Assembly: GCA_031769625.1 (NCBI GenBank)
Contig: JAUIMM010000636.1
Span: forward strand, 6,931,801-6,995,800
Length of the DNA: 64,000 nt
Direction of reading: 5' to 3'
From: Taudactylus pleione
Taxonomy: Eukaryota; Chordata; Amphibia; Anura; Myobatrachidae
A model generated the notes under the pieces. The model saw nothing but the letters and a program-made list of their open reading frames with translations, did no database searches and had not been told where the DNA came from. The translations under genes were made by a program, and so were the position numbers. This document shows positions 21,601 through 34,090 of this stretch, piece by piece. Position 1 is the first letter of the stretch, and each line of letters starts with the position of its first letter.

Positions 21601-24600
21601 AGCATGGGAGAAAAACCATTTTAGATCACATTTGTGGGCCATGGTCTTCAACACATTGTGTGAAATTTTGAGCTGTCTATATTTGCTACAAGAGGAGCTA
21701 TTGCAAAGTTTGCGTTTTTGCTGTTTCCATTGGTTTCAATGCATTTTGGCCTAAAACGAGCATTTGCTGTATTCTCTTAAATGCAACATGGGAGAAAAAC
21801 CATTTCACATCACATTTCTGTGCCTTGGTCGTCAACACATTGTGTGAAATTTTGAGCTGTCTATGTTTACTACAAGAGGAGATATGGCAAATAATGTGTT
21901 TTTGCTGTTTCCATTGGTTTCAATGCATTTTTTCCTAAAACAAGCATTTGCTTATTTTCTCTTAAACGCAACATGGGAGAAAAACCATTTCATATCACAT
22001 TTGTGGGCCTTGGTCTTCAACACATTGTGTGAAATTTTGAGTTGTCTGTGTTTGCTACAAGAGGAGATATGGCAAATAATGTGTTTTTGCTTTTTCCAGG
22101 TTTCAATGCATTTTGGCCTAAAACAAGCATTTTCTGTTTTCTCTTAAATGCAACATGGGAGAAAAACCATTTCATATCTCATTTGTTGGCCTTGATCTTC
22201 AACACATTGTGTGAAATTTTGAGCTTTCTGTGTTTACTACAAGAGGAGATATGGCAAAGTATGCTTTTTTGCTGTTTCCTTTGGTTTCTATGAATTTTGG
22301 CCTAAAACGAGCATTGGCTGTTTTCTCTTAAACGCAACATGGGAGAAAAACCATTTCACACCATATATGTGGGCCTTGGTCTTCAAAACATTGTGTGAAA
22401 TTTTGAGCTGTCTGTGTTTACTGCAAGAGAAGATATGGCAAAGAATGCTTTTTTGCTGTTTTTTTTTGTTTCAATGCATTTTGGCCTAAAACAAGAATTG
22501 GCTGTTTTCTCTTAAATGCAAAATGGGAGATAAACCATTTCACATCACATTTGTTTGCCTTAGTCTTCAACACATTGTGTGAAATTTTGAGCTGTCTGTG
22601 TTTACTACAAGAGGAGATATGGCAAAGTAAGTGTTTTTGCTGTTTTCATTGGTTTCAATGCATTTTGGCCTAAAATGAGCATTTGCTGTTTTTTCTTATA
22701 TACAGGATGGGAGAAAAACTATTTCATATCACATTTCTGGGCCTTGGTCTTCAACACATTGTGTGAAATTTTGAGTGGTCTGTGTTTGCTACAAGAGGAG
22801 ATATGGCAAAGTATGCTTTTTTGCTGTTTCCATTGGTTTCAATGCATTTTGGCCTATAACGAGCATTTCCTGTATTTTCTAATACGCAACTTGGGAGAAA
22901 AACCATTTCACATCACATTTGTTGGCCTTGGTCTTCAACACATTGTGAGAAATTTGGAGCTGTCTGTGTTTGCCACAAGAGGTGATATGGCAAAGTATGC
23001 GTTTTTGCTGTTTCCTTTGGTTTCTATGCATTTTGGCCTAAAATGAGCATTTGCTGTTTTCTCTTAAATGCAACATGGGAGAAAAACCATTTCATATCAC
23101 ATTTGTTGGATTTGGTCTTCAAGACTGTGTGAAATTTTGAGCTGTCTGTGTTTGGTACAAGAGGAGATATGGCAAAGAATGCATTTTTACTGTTTCCACT
23201 GGTTTCAATCCATTTTGGCCTAAAATTAGCATTTGCTGTTTTCTCTTAAATGCAACATGGGAGAAAAACCATTTCACATCACATTTGTTGGCCTTGGTCT
23301 TCAACACATTGTGTGAACGTTTGAGCTGTCTGTGTTTGCTATAAGAGGAGATATGGCAAAGTATGTGTTTTTGCTTTTTTCATTGGTTTCAATGCATTTT
23401 GGCCTAAAACGAGCATTTGCTGTTTTCTCTTAAATGCAGCATTGGAGAAAAACCATTTTAGATCACATTTGTGGGCCATGGTCTTCAACACATTGTGTGA
23501 AATTTTGAGCTGTCTGTGTTTACTACAAGAGGAGATATGGCAAAGTATGCATTTTTGTTGTTTTCATTGGTTTCAATGCATTTTGGCCTAAAATGAGCAT
23601 TTGCTGTTTTTTCTTATATACAAGATGGGAGAAAAACTATTTCATATCACATTTCTGGGCCTTTGTCGTCAACACATTGTGTGAAATTTTGAGCTGTCTA
23701 TGTTTACTACAAGAGGAGATATGGCAAATAATGTGTTTTTGCTGTTTCCATTGGTTTCAATGCATTTTGGCCTAAAACAAGCATTTTCTGTTTTCTCTTA
23801 AATGCAACATGGGAGAAAAACCATTTCATATCACATTTGTTGGATTTGGTCTTCAAGACTGTGTGAAATTTTGAGCTGTCTATGTTTACTACAAGAGGAG
23901 ATATGGCAAATAATGTGTTTTTACTGTTTCCACTGGTTTCAATCCATTTTGGCCTAAAATTAGCATTTGCTGTTTTCTCTTAAATTCAACATGGGAGAAA
24001 AACCATTTCACATCACATTTGTTGGCCTTGGTCTTCAACACATTGTGTGAAAGTTTGAGCTGTCTGTGTTTGCTACAAGAGGAGATATGGCAAAGTATGT
24101 GTTTTTGCTTTTTTCATTGGTTTCAATGCATTTTGGCCTAAAACGAGCATTTGCTGTTTTCTCTTAAATGCAACATGGGAGAAAAACCATTTTAGATCAC
24201 ATTTGTGGGCCATGGTCTTCAACACATTGTGTGAAATTTTGAGCTGTCTATATTTGCTACAAGAGGAGCTATTGCAAAGTTTGCGTTTTTGCTGTTTCCA
24301 TTGGTTTCAATGCATTTTGGCCTAAAATGAGCATTTGCTGTATTCTCTTAAATGCAACATGGGAGAAAAACCATTTCACATCACATTTCTGTGCCTTGGT
24401 CGTCAACACATTGTGTGAAATTTTGAGCTGTCTATGTTTACTACAAGAGGAGATATGGCAAATAATGTGTTTTTGGTGTTTCCATTGGTTTCAATGCATT
24501 TTTTCCTAAAACAAGCATTTGCTTATTTTCTCTTAAACGCAACATGGGAGAAAAACCATTTCATATCACATTTGTGGGCCTTGGTCTTCAACACATTGTG

Positions 24601-26390
24601 TGAAATTTTGAGTTGTCTGTGTTTGCTACAAGAGGAGATATGGCAAATAATGTGTTTTTGCTTTTTCCAGGTTTCAATGCATTTTGGCCTAAAACAAGCA
24701 TTTTCTGTTTTTTCTTAAATGCAACATGGGAGAAAAACCATTTCATATCTCATTTGTTGGCCTTGATCTTCAACACATTGTGTGAAATTTTGAGCTTTCT
24801 GTGTTTACTACAAGAGGAGATATGGCAAAGTATGCTTTTTTGCTGTTTCCTTTGGTTTCTATGAATTTTGGCCTAAAACGAGCATTGGCTGTTTTCTCTT
24901 AAACGCAACATGGGAGAAAAACCATTTCACACCATATATGTGGGCCTTGGTCTTCAAAACATTGTGTGAAATTTTGAGCTGTCTGTGTTTACTGCAAGAG
25001 GAGATATGGCAAAGAATGCTTTTTTGCTGTTTTTTTTTGTTTCAATGCATTTTGGCCTAAAACGAGAATTGGCTGTTTTCTCTTAAATGCAAAATGGGAG
25101 ATAAACCATTTCACATCACATTTGTTTGCCTTAGTCTTCAACACATTGTGTGAAATTTTGAGCTGTCTGTGTTTACTACAAGAGGAGATATGGCAAAGTA
25201 AGTGTTTTTGCTGTTTTCATTGGTTTCAATGCATTTTGGCCTAAAATGAGCATTTGCTGTTTTTTCTTATATACAGGATGGGAGAAAAACTATTTCATAT
25301 CACATTTCTGGGCCTTGGTCTTCAACACATTGTGTGAAATTTTGAGTGGTCTGTGTTTGCTACAAGAGGAGATATGGCAAAGTATGCTTTTTTGCTGTTT
25401 CCATTGGTTTCAATGCATTTTGGCCTATAACGAGCATTTCCTGTATTTTCTAATACGCAACTTGGGAGAAAAACCATTTCACATCACATTTGTTGGCCTT
25501 GGTCTTCAACACATTGTGAGAAATTTGGAGCTGTCTGTGTTTGCCACAAGAGGTGATATGGCAAAGTATGCGTTTTTGCTGTTTCCTTTGGTTTCTATGC
25601 ATTTTGGCCTAAAATGAGCATTTGCTGTTTTCTCTTAAATGCAACATGGGAGAAAAACCATTTCATATCACATTTGTTGGATTTGGTCTTCAAGACTGTG
25701 TGAAATTTTGAGCTGTCTGTGTTTGGTACAAGAGGAGATATGGCAAAGAATGCATTTTTACTGTTTCCACTGGTTTCAATCCATTTTGGCCTAAAATTAG
25801 CATTTGCTGTTTTCTCTTAAATGCAACATGGGAGAAAAACCATTTCACATCACATTTGTTGGCCTTGGTCTTCAACACATTGTGTGAACGTTTGAGCTGT
25901 CTGTGTTTGCTATAAGAGGAGATATGGCAAAGTATGTGTTTTTGCTTTTTTCATTGGTTTCAATGCATTTTGGCCTAAAACGAGCATTTGCTGTTTTCTC
26001 TTAAATGCAGCATTGGAGAAAAACCATTTTAGATCACATTTGTGGGCCATGGTCTTCAACACATTGTGTGAAATTTTGAGCTGTCTGTGTTTACTACAAG
26101 AGGAGATATGGCAAAGTATGCATTTTTGCTGTTTTCATTGGTTTCAATGCATTTTGGCCTAAAATGAGCATTTGCTGTTTTTTCTTATATACAAGATGGG
26201 AGAAAAACTATTTCATATCACATTTCTGGGCCTTGGTCGTCAACACATTGTGTGAAATTTTGAGCTGTCTATGTTTACTACAAGAGGAGATATGGCAAAT
26301 AATGTGTTTTTGCTGTTTCCTTTGGTTTCAATGCATTTTGGCCTAAAACAAGCATTTTCTGTTTTCTCTTAAATGCAACATGGGAGAAAA
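21600..26390 (+). repeat. 14-monomer higher-order repeat (2571 bp), copy A
   Basis: Diagnostic sites recur 2571 bp apart: the two-base-deleted tttttccaggtttc type (about 22.09 and 24.66 kb) and the ttatatacaggatgg type (about 22.70 and 25.27 kb). The second unit is truncated near 26.39 kb. This unit shares monomer types with the 11-mer, so one probably arose from the other by unequal exchange. Confidence 0.83.
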
Positions 26391-28258
26391 ACCATTTCAT
26401 ATCTCATTTGTTGGCCTTGATCTTCAACACATTGTGTGAAATTTTGAGCTTTCTGTGTTTACTACAAGAGGAGATATGGCAAAGTATGCTTTTTTGCTGT
26501 TTTCTTTGGTTTCAATGCATTTTGGCCAATAACGAGCATTTGCTGTATTTTCTAATACGCAACTTGGGAGAAAAACCATTTCACATCACATTTGTTGGCC
26601 TTGGTCTTCAACACATTGTGAGAAATTTGGAGCTGTCTGTGTTTGCCACAAGAGGTGATATGGCAAAGTAAGGGTTTTTGCTGTTTCCTTTGGTTTCTAT
26701 GCATTTTGGCCTAAAATGAGCATTTGCTGTTTTCTCTTAAATGCAACATGGGAGAAAAACCATTTCATATCACATTTGTTGGATTTGGTCTTCAAGACTG
26801 TGTGAAATTTTGAGCTGTCTGTGTTTGGTACAAGAGGAGATATGGCAAAGAATGCATTTTTACTGTTTCCACTGGTTTCAATCCATTTTGGCCTAAAATT
26901 AGCATTTGCTGTTTTCTCTTAAATGCAACATGGGAGAAAAACCATTTCACATCACATTTGTTGGCCTTGGTCTTTAACACATTGTGTGAACGTTTGAGCT
27001 GTCTGTGTTTGCTACAAGAGGAGATATGGCAAAGTATGTGTTTTTGCTTTTTTCATTGGTTTCAATGCATTTTGGCCTAAAACGAGCATTTGCTGTTTTC
27101 TCTTAAATGCAACATGGGAGAAAAACCATTTTAGATCACATTTGTTTGCCATGGTCTTCAACACATTGTGTGAAATTTTGAGCTGTCTGTGTTTACTACA
27201 AGAGGAGATATGGCAAAGTATGCATTTTTGCTGTTTTCATTGGTTTCAATGCATTTTGGCCTAAAATGAGCATTTACTGTTTTCTCTTAAATGCAACATG
27301 GGAGAAAAACCATTTCACATCACATTTCTGTGCCTTGGTCGTCAACACATTGTGTGAAAGTTTGAGCTGTCTGTGTTTGCTACAAGAGGAGATATGGCAA
27401 AGTAAGTGTTTTTGCTTTTTTCATTGGTTTCAATGCATTTTGGCCTAAAACGAGCATTTGCTGTTTTCTCTTAAATGCAACATGGGAGAAAAACCATTTT
27501 AGATCACATTTGTGGGCCATGGTCTTCAACACATTGTGTGAAATTTTGAGCTGTCTATATTTGCTACAAGAGGAGCTATTGCAAAGTTTGCGTTTTTGCT
27601 GTTTCCTTTGGTTTCAATGCATTTTGGCCTAAAATGAGCATTTGCTGTTTTCTCTTAAATGCAACATGGGAGAAAAACCATTTCATATCACATTTGTTGG
27701 ATTTGGTCTTCAACACATTGTGTGAAATTTTGAGCTTTCTGTCTTTACTACAAGAGGAGATATGGCAAAGTATGCTTTTTTGCTGTTTCCTTTGGTTTCT
27801 ATGCATTTTGGCCTAAAACGAGCATTGGCTGTTTTCTCTTAAACGCAACATGGGAGAAAAACCATTTCACATCACATATGTGGGCCTTGGTCTTCAAAAC
27901 ATTGTGTGAAATTTTGAGCTGTCTGTGTTTACTGCAAGAGGAGATATGGCAAAGAATGCTTTTTTGCTGGTTTTTTTTGTTTCAATGCATTTTGGCCTAA
28001 AACGAGAATTGGCTGTTTTCTCTTAAATGCAAAATGGGAGAAAAACCATATCACATCACATTTGTTTGCCTTAGTCTTCAACACATTGTGTGAAATTTTG
28101 AGCTGTCTGTGTTTACTACAAGAGGAGATATGGCAAAGTATGCTTTTTTTGCTGTTTCCATTGGTTTCAATGCATTTTGGCCTATAACGAGCATTTGCTG
28201 TATTTTCTAATACGCAACTTGGGAGAAAAACCATTTCACATCACATTTGTTGGCCTTG

Positions 28259-31200
28259 GTCTTCAACACATTGTGAGAAATTTGGAGCTGTCTGTGTTTG
28301 CCACAAGAGGTGATATGGCAAAGTAAGTGTTTTTGCTGTTTCCATTGGTGTCAATGCATTTTGGCCTTAAACGAGCATTTGCTGTATTCTCTTAAATGTA
28401 ACATGGGAGAAAAACCATTTCACATCACATTTCTGTGCCTTGGTCGTCAACACATTGTGTGAAATTTTGAGCTGTCTATGTTTACTACAAGAGGAGATAT
28501 GGCAAATAATGTGTTTTTGCTGTTTCTATTGGTTTCAATGCATTTTTTCCTAAAACAAGCATTTGCTTGTTTTCTCTTAAACGCAACATGGGAGAAAAAC
28601 CATTTCATATCACATTTGTGGGCCTTGGTCTTCAACACATTGTGTGAAATTTTGAGTTGTCTGTGTTTGCTACAAGAGGAGATATGGCAAATAATGTGTT
28701 TTTGCTTTTTCCATTGGTTTCAATGCATTTTGGCCTAAAACAAGCATTTTCTGTTTTCTCTTAAACGCAACATGGGAGAAAAACCATTTCATATCACATT
28801 TGTGTGCCTTGGTCTTCAACACATTGTGTGAAATTTTGAGCTGTCTATGTTTACTACAAGAGGAGATATGGCAAATAATGTGTTTTTGCTGTTTCCATTG
28901 GTTTCAATGCATTTTGGCCTATAACGAGCATTTGCTGTATTTTCTAATACGCAACTTGGGAGAAAAACCATTTCACATCACATTTGTTGGCCTTGGTCTT
29001 CAACACATTGTGAGAAATTTGGAGCTGTCTGTGTTTGCCACAAGAGGTGATATGGCAAAGTATGCGTTTTTGCTGTTTCCTTTGGTTTCAATGCATTTTG
29101 GCCTAAAATGAGCATTTGCTGTTTTCTCTTAAATGCAACATGGGAGAAAATCAATTTCATATCACATTTGTTGGATTTGGTCTTCAAGACTGTGTGAAAT
29201 TTTGAGCTGTCTGTGTTTGGTACAAGAGGAGATATGGCAAAGAATGCATTTTTACTGTTTCCACTGGTTTCAATCCATTTTGGCCTAAAATTAGCATTTG
29301 CTGTTTTCTCTTAAATGCAACATGGGAGAAAAACCATTTCACATCACATTTGTTGGCCTTGGTCTTCAACACATTGTGTGAACGTTTGAGCTGTCTGTGT
29401 TTGCTACAAGAGGAGATATGGCAAAGTATGTGTTTTTGCTTTTTTCATTGGTTTCAATGCATTTTGGCCTAAAACGAGCATTTGCTGTTTTCTCTTAAAT
29501 GCAGCATGGGAGAAAAACCATTTTAGATCACATTTGTGGGCCATGGTCTTCAACACATTGTGTGAAATTTTGAGCTGTCTGTGTTTACTACAAGAGGAGA
29601 TATGGCAAAGTATGCATTTTTGCTGTTTTCATTGGTTTCAATGCATTTTGGCCTAAAATGAGCATTTGCTGTTTTTTCTTATATACAAGATGGGAGAAAA
29701 ACTATTTCATATCACATTTCTGGGCCTTTGTCGTCAACACATTGTGTGAAATTTTGAGCTGTCTATGTTTACTACAAGAGGAGATATGGCAAATAATGTG
29801 TTTTTGCTGTTTCCATTGGTTTCAATGCATTTTGGCCTAAAACAAGCATTTTCTGTTTTCTCTTAAATCCAACATGGGAGAAAAACCATTTCATATCACA
29901 TTTGTTGGATTTGGTCTTCAAGACTGTGTGAAATTTTGAGCTGTCTGTGTTTGCTACAAGAGGAGATATGGCAAAGAATGCATTTTTACTGTTTCCACTG
30001 GTTTCAATCCATTTTGGCCTAAAATTAGCATTTGCTGTTTTCTCTTAAATTCAACATGGGAGAAAAACCATTTCACATCACATTTGTTGGCCTTGGTCTT
30101 CAACACATTGTGTGAAAGTTTGAGCTGTCTGTGTTTGCTACAAGAGGAGATATGGCAAAGTATGTGTTTTTGCTTTTTTCATTGGTTTCAATGCATTTTG
30201 GCCTAAAACGAGCATTTGCTGTTTTCTCTTAAATGCAACATGGGAGAAAAACCATTTTAGATCACATTTGTGGGCCATGGTCTTCAACACATTGTGAGAA
30301 ATTTGGAGCTGTCTGTGTTTGCCACAAGAGGTGATATGGCAAAGTAAGTGTTTTTGCTGTTTCCATTGGTGTCAATGCATTTTGGCCTAAAACGAGCATT
30401 TGCTGTATTCTCTTAAATGCAACATGGGAGAAAAACCATTTCACATCACATTTCTGTGCCTTGGTCGTCAACACATTGTGTGAAATTTTGAGCTGTCTAT
30501 GTTTACTACAAGAGGAGATATGGCAAATAATGTGTTTTTGCTGTTTCTATTGGTTTCAATGCATTTTTTCCTAAAACAAGCATTTGCTTGTTTTCTCTTA
30601 AACGCAACATGGGAGAAAAACCATTTCATATCACATTTGTGGGCCTTGGTCTTCAACACATTGTGTGAAATTTTGAGTTGTCTGTGTTTGCTACAAGAGG
30701 AGATATGGCAAATAATGTGTTTTTGCTTTTTCCATTGGTTTCAATGCATTTTGGCCTAAAACAAGCATTTTCTGTTTTCTCTTAAACGCAACATGGGAGA
30801 AAAACCATTTCATATCACATTTGTGTGCCTTGGTCTTCAACACATTGTGTGAAAATTTGAGCTGTCTATGTTTACTACAAGAGGAGATATGGCAAATAAT
30901 GTGTTTTTGCTGTTTCCATTGGTTTCAATGCATTTTGGCCTATAACGAGCATTTGCTGTATTTTCTAATACGCAACTTGGGAGAAAAACCATTTCACATC
31001 ACATTTGTTGGCCTTGGTCTTCAACACATTGTGAGAAATTTGGAGCTGTCTGTGTTTGCCACAAGAGGTGATATGGCAAAGTATGCGTTTTTGCTGTTTC
31101 CTTTGGTTTCAATGCATTTTGGCCTAAAATGAGCATTTGCTGTTTTCTCTTAAATGCAACATGGGAGAAAATCAATTTCATATCACATTTGTTGGATTTG

Positions 31201-34090
31201 GTCTTCAAGACTGTGTGAAATTTTGAGCTGTCTGTGTTTGCTACAAGAGGAGATATGGCAAAGTATGTGTTTTTGCTTTTTTCATTGGTTTCAATGCATT
31301 TTGGCCTAAAACGAGCATTTGCTGTTTTCTCTTAAATGCAGCATGGGAGAAAAACCATTTTAGATCACATTTGTGGGCCATGGTCTTCAACACATTGTGT
31401 GAAATTTTGAGCTGTCTGTGTTTACTACAAGAGGAGATATGGCAAAGTATGCATTTTTGCTGTTTTCATTGGTTTCAATGCATTTTGGCCTAAAATGAGC
31501 ATTTGCTGTTTTTTCTTATATACAAGATGGGAGAAAAACTATTTCATATCACATTTCTGGGCCTTTGTCGTCAACACATTGTGTGAAATTTTGAGCTGTC
31601 TATGTTTACTACAAGAGGAGATATGGCAAATAATGTGTTTTTGCTGTTTCCATTGGTTTCAATGCATTTTGGCCTAAAACAAGCATTTTCTGTTTTCTCT
31701 TAAATCCAACATGGGAGAAAAACCATTTCATATCACATTTGTTGGATTTGGTCTTCAAGACTTTGTGAAATTTTGAGCTGTCTGTGTTTGCTACAAGAGG
31801 AGATATGGCAAAGAATGCATTTTTACTGTTTCCACTGGTTTCAATCCATTTTGGCCTAAAATTAGCATTTGCTGTTTTCTCTTAAATTCAACATGGGAGA
31901 AAAACCATTTCACATCACATTTGTTGGCCTTGGTCTTCAACACATTGTGTGAAAGTTTGAGCTGTCTGTGTTTGCTACAAGAGGAGATATGGCAAAGTAT
32001 GTGTTTTTGCTTTTTTCATTGGTTTCAATGCATTTTGGCCTAAAACGAGCATTTGCTGTTTTCTCTTAAATGCAACATGGGAGAAAAACCATTTTAGATC
32101 ACATTTGTGGGCCATGGTCTTCAACACATTGTGTGAAATTTTGAGCTGTCTATATTTGCTACAAGAGGAGCTATTGCAAAGTTTGCGTTTTTGCTGTTTC
32201 CATTGGTTTCAATGCATTTTGGCCTAAAACGAGCATTTGCTGTATTCTCTTAAATGCAACATGGGAGAAAAACCATTTCACATCACATTTCTGTGCCTTG
32301 GTCGTCAACACATTGTGTGAAATTTTGAGCTGTCTATGTTTACTACAAGAGGAGATATGGCAAATAATGTGTTTTTGCTGTTTCCATTGGTTTCAATGCA
32401 TTTTTTCCTAAAACAAGCATTTGCTTATTTTCTCTTAAACGCAACATGGGAGAAAAACCATTTCATATCACATTTGTGGGCCTTGGTCTTCAACACATTG
32501 TGTGAAATTTTGAGTTGTCTGTGTTTGCTACAAGAGGAGATATGGCAAATAATGTGTTTTTGCTTTTTCCATTGGTTTCAATGCATTTTGGCCTAAAACA
32601 AGCATTTTCTGTTTTCTCTTAAACGCAACATGGGAGAAAAACCATTTCATATCACATTTGTGTGCCTTGGTCTTCAACACATTGTGTGAAAATTTGAGCT
32701 GTCTATGTTTACTACAAGAGGAGATATGGCAAATAATGTGTTTTTGCTGTTTCCATTGGTTTCAATGCATTTTGGCCTATAACGAGCATTTGCTGTATTT
32801 TCTAATACGCAACTTGGGAGAAAAACCATTTCACATCACATTTGTTGGCCTTGGTCTTCAACACATTGTGAGAAATTTGGAGCTGTCTGTGTTTGCCACA
32901 AGAGGTGATATGGCAAAGTATGCGTTTTTGCTGTTTCCTTTGGTTTCAATGCATTTTGGCCTAAAATGAGCATTTGCTGTTTTCTCTTAAATGCAACATG
33001 GGAGAAAATCAATTTCATATCACATTTGTTGGATTTGGTCTTCAAGACTGTGTGAAATTTTGAGCTGTCTGTGTTTGGTACAAGAGGAGATATGGCAAAG
33101 AATGCATTTTTACTGTTTCCACTGGTTTCAATCCATTTTGGCCTAAAATTAGCATTTGCTGTTTTCTCTTAAATGCAGCATGGGAGAAAAACCATTTCAC
33201 ATCACATTTGTTGGCCTTGGTCTTCAACACATTGTGTGAACGTTTGAGCTGTCTGTGTTTGCTACAAGAGGAGATATGGCAAAGTATGTGTTTTTAATTT
33301 TTTCATTGGTTTCAATGCATTTTGGCCTAAAACGAGCATTTGCTGTTTTCTCTTAAATGCAGCATGGGAGAAAAACCATTTTAGATCACATTTGTGGGCC
33401 ATGGTCTTCAACACATTGTGTGAAATTTTGAGCTGTCTGTGTTTACTACAAGAGGAGATATGGCAAAGTATGCATTTTTGCTGTTTTCATTGGTTTCAAT
33501 GCATTTTGGCCTAAAATGAGCATTTGCTGTTTTTTCTTATATACAAGATGGGAGAAAAACTATTTCATATCACATTTCTGGGCCTTTGTCGTCAACACAT
33601 TGTGTGAAATTTTGAGCTGTCTATGTTTACTACAAGAGGAGATATGGCAAATAATGTGTTTTTGCTGTTTCCATTGGTTTCAATGCATTTTGGCCTAAAA
33701 CAAGCATTTTCTGTTTTCTCTTAAATCCAACATGGGAGAAAAACCATTTCATATCACATTTGTTGGATTTGGTCTTCAAGACTGTGTGAAATTTTGAGCT
33801 GTCTGTGTTTGCTACAAGAGGAGATATGGCAAAGAATGCATTTTTACTGTTTCCACTGGTTTCAATCCATTTTGGCCTAAAATTAGCATTTGCTGTTTTC
33901 TCTTAAATTCAACATGGGAGAAAAACCATTTCACATCACATTTGTTGGCCTTGGTCTTCAACACATTGTGTGAAAGTTTGAGCTGTCTGTGTTTGCTACA
34001 AGAGGAGATATGGCAAAGTATGTGTTTTTGCTTTTTTCATTGGTTTCAATGCATTTTGGCCTAAAACGAGCATTTGCTGTTTTCTCTTAA
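28259..34090 (+). repeat. 11-monomer higher-order repeat (2021 bp), copy B
   Basis: Same repeat as at 16.3-21.6 kb. Spacings of the cattttttcctaaaac type are 2021, 1837 and 2021 bp (28.48, 30.50, 32.34, 34.36 kb). The 1837 value is a unit missing one monomer at about 31.24 kb. Copy B carries one more partial unit than copy A. Confidence 0.84.

Larger units (their letters stand above)
15646..27589 (+). repeat. 12-kb satellite super-repeat, copy A (11,944 bp)
   Basis: This block of about 65 monomers is repeated head to tail at 27590-40083. Alignment offset is 11,944 bp at the left, 11,760 after one monomer is lost from copy B near 31.24 kb, and 12,494 after four extra monomers in copy B (about 33.44-34.17 kb). 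Outside these changes only scattered single substitutions were noticed, for example 20003 G versus 31763 T and 24476 G versus 36970 C. The shared junction box is gcgtttttgctgtttcc. It contains the 11- and 14-monomer higher-order repeats. Confidence 0.88.
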
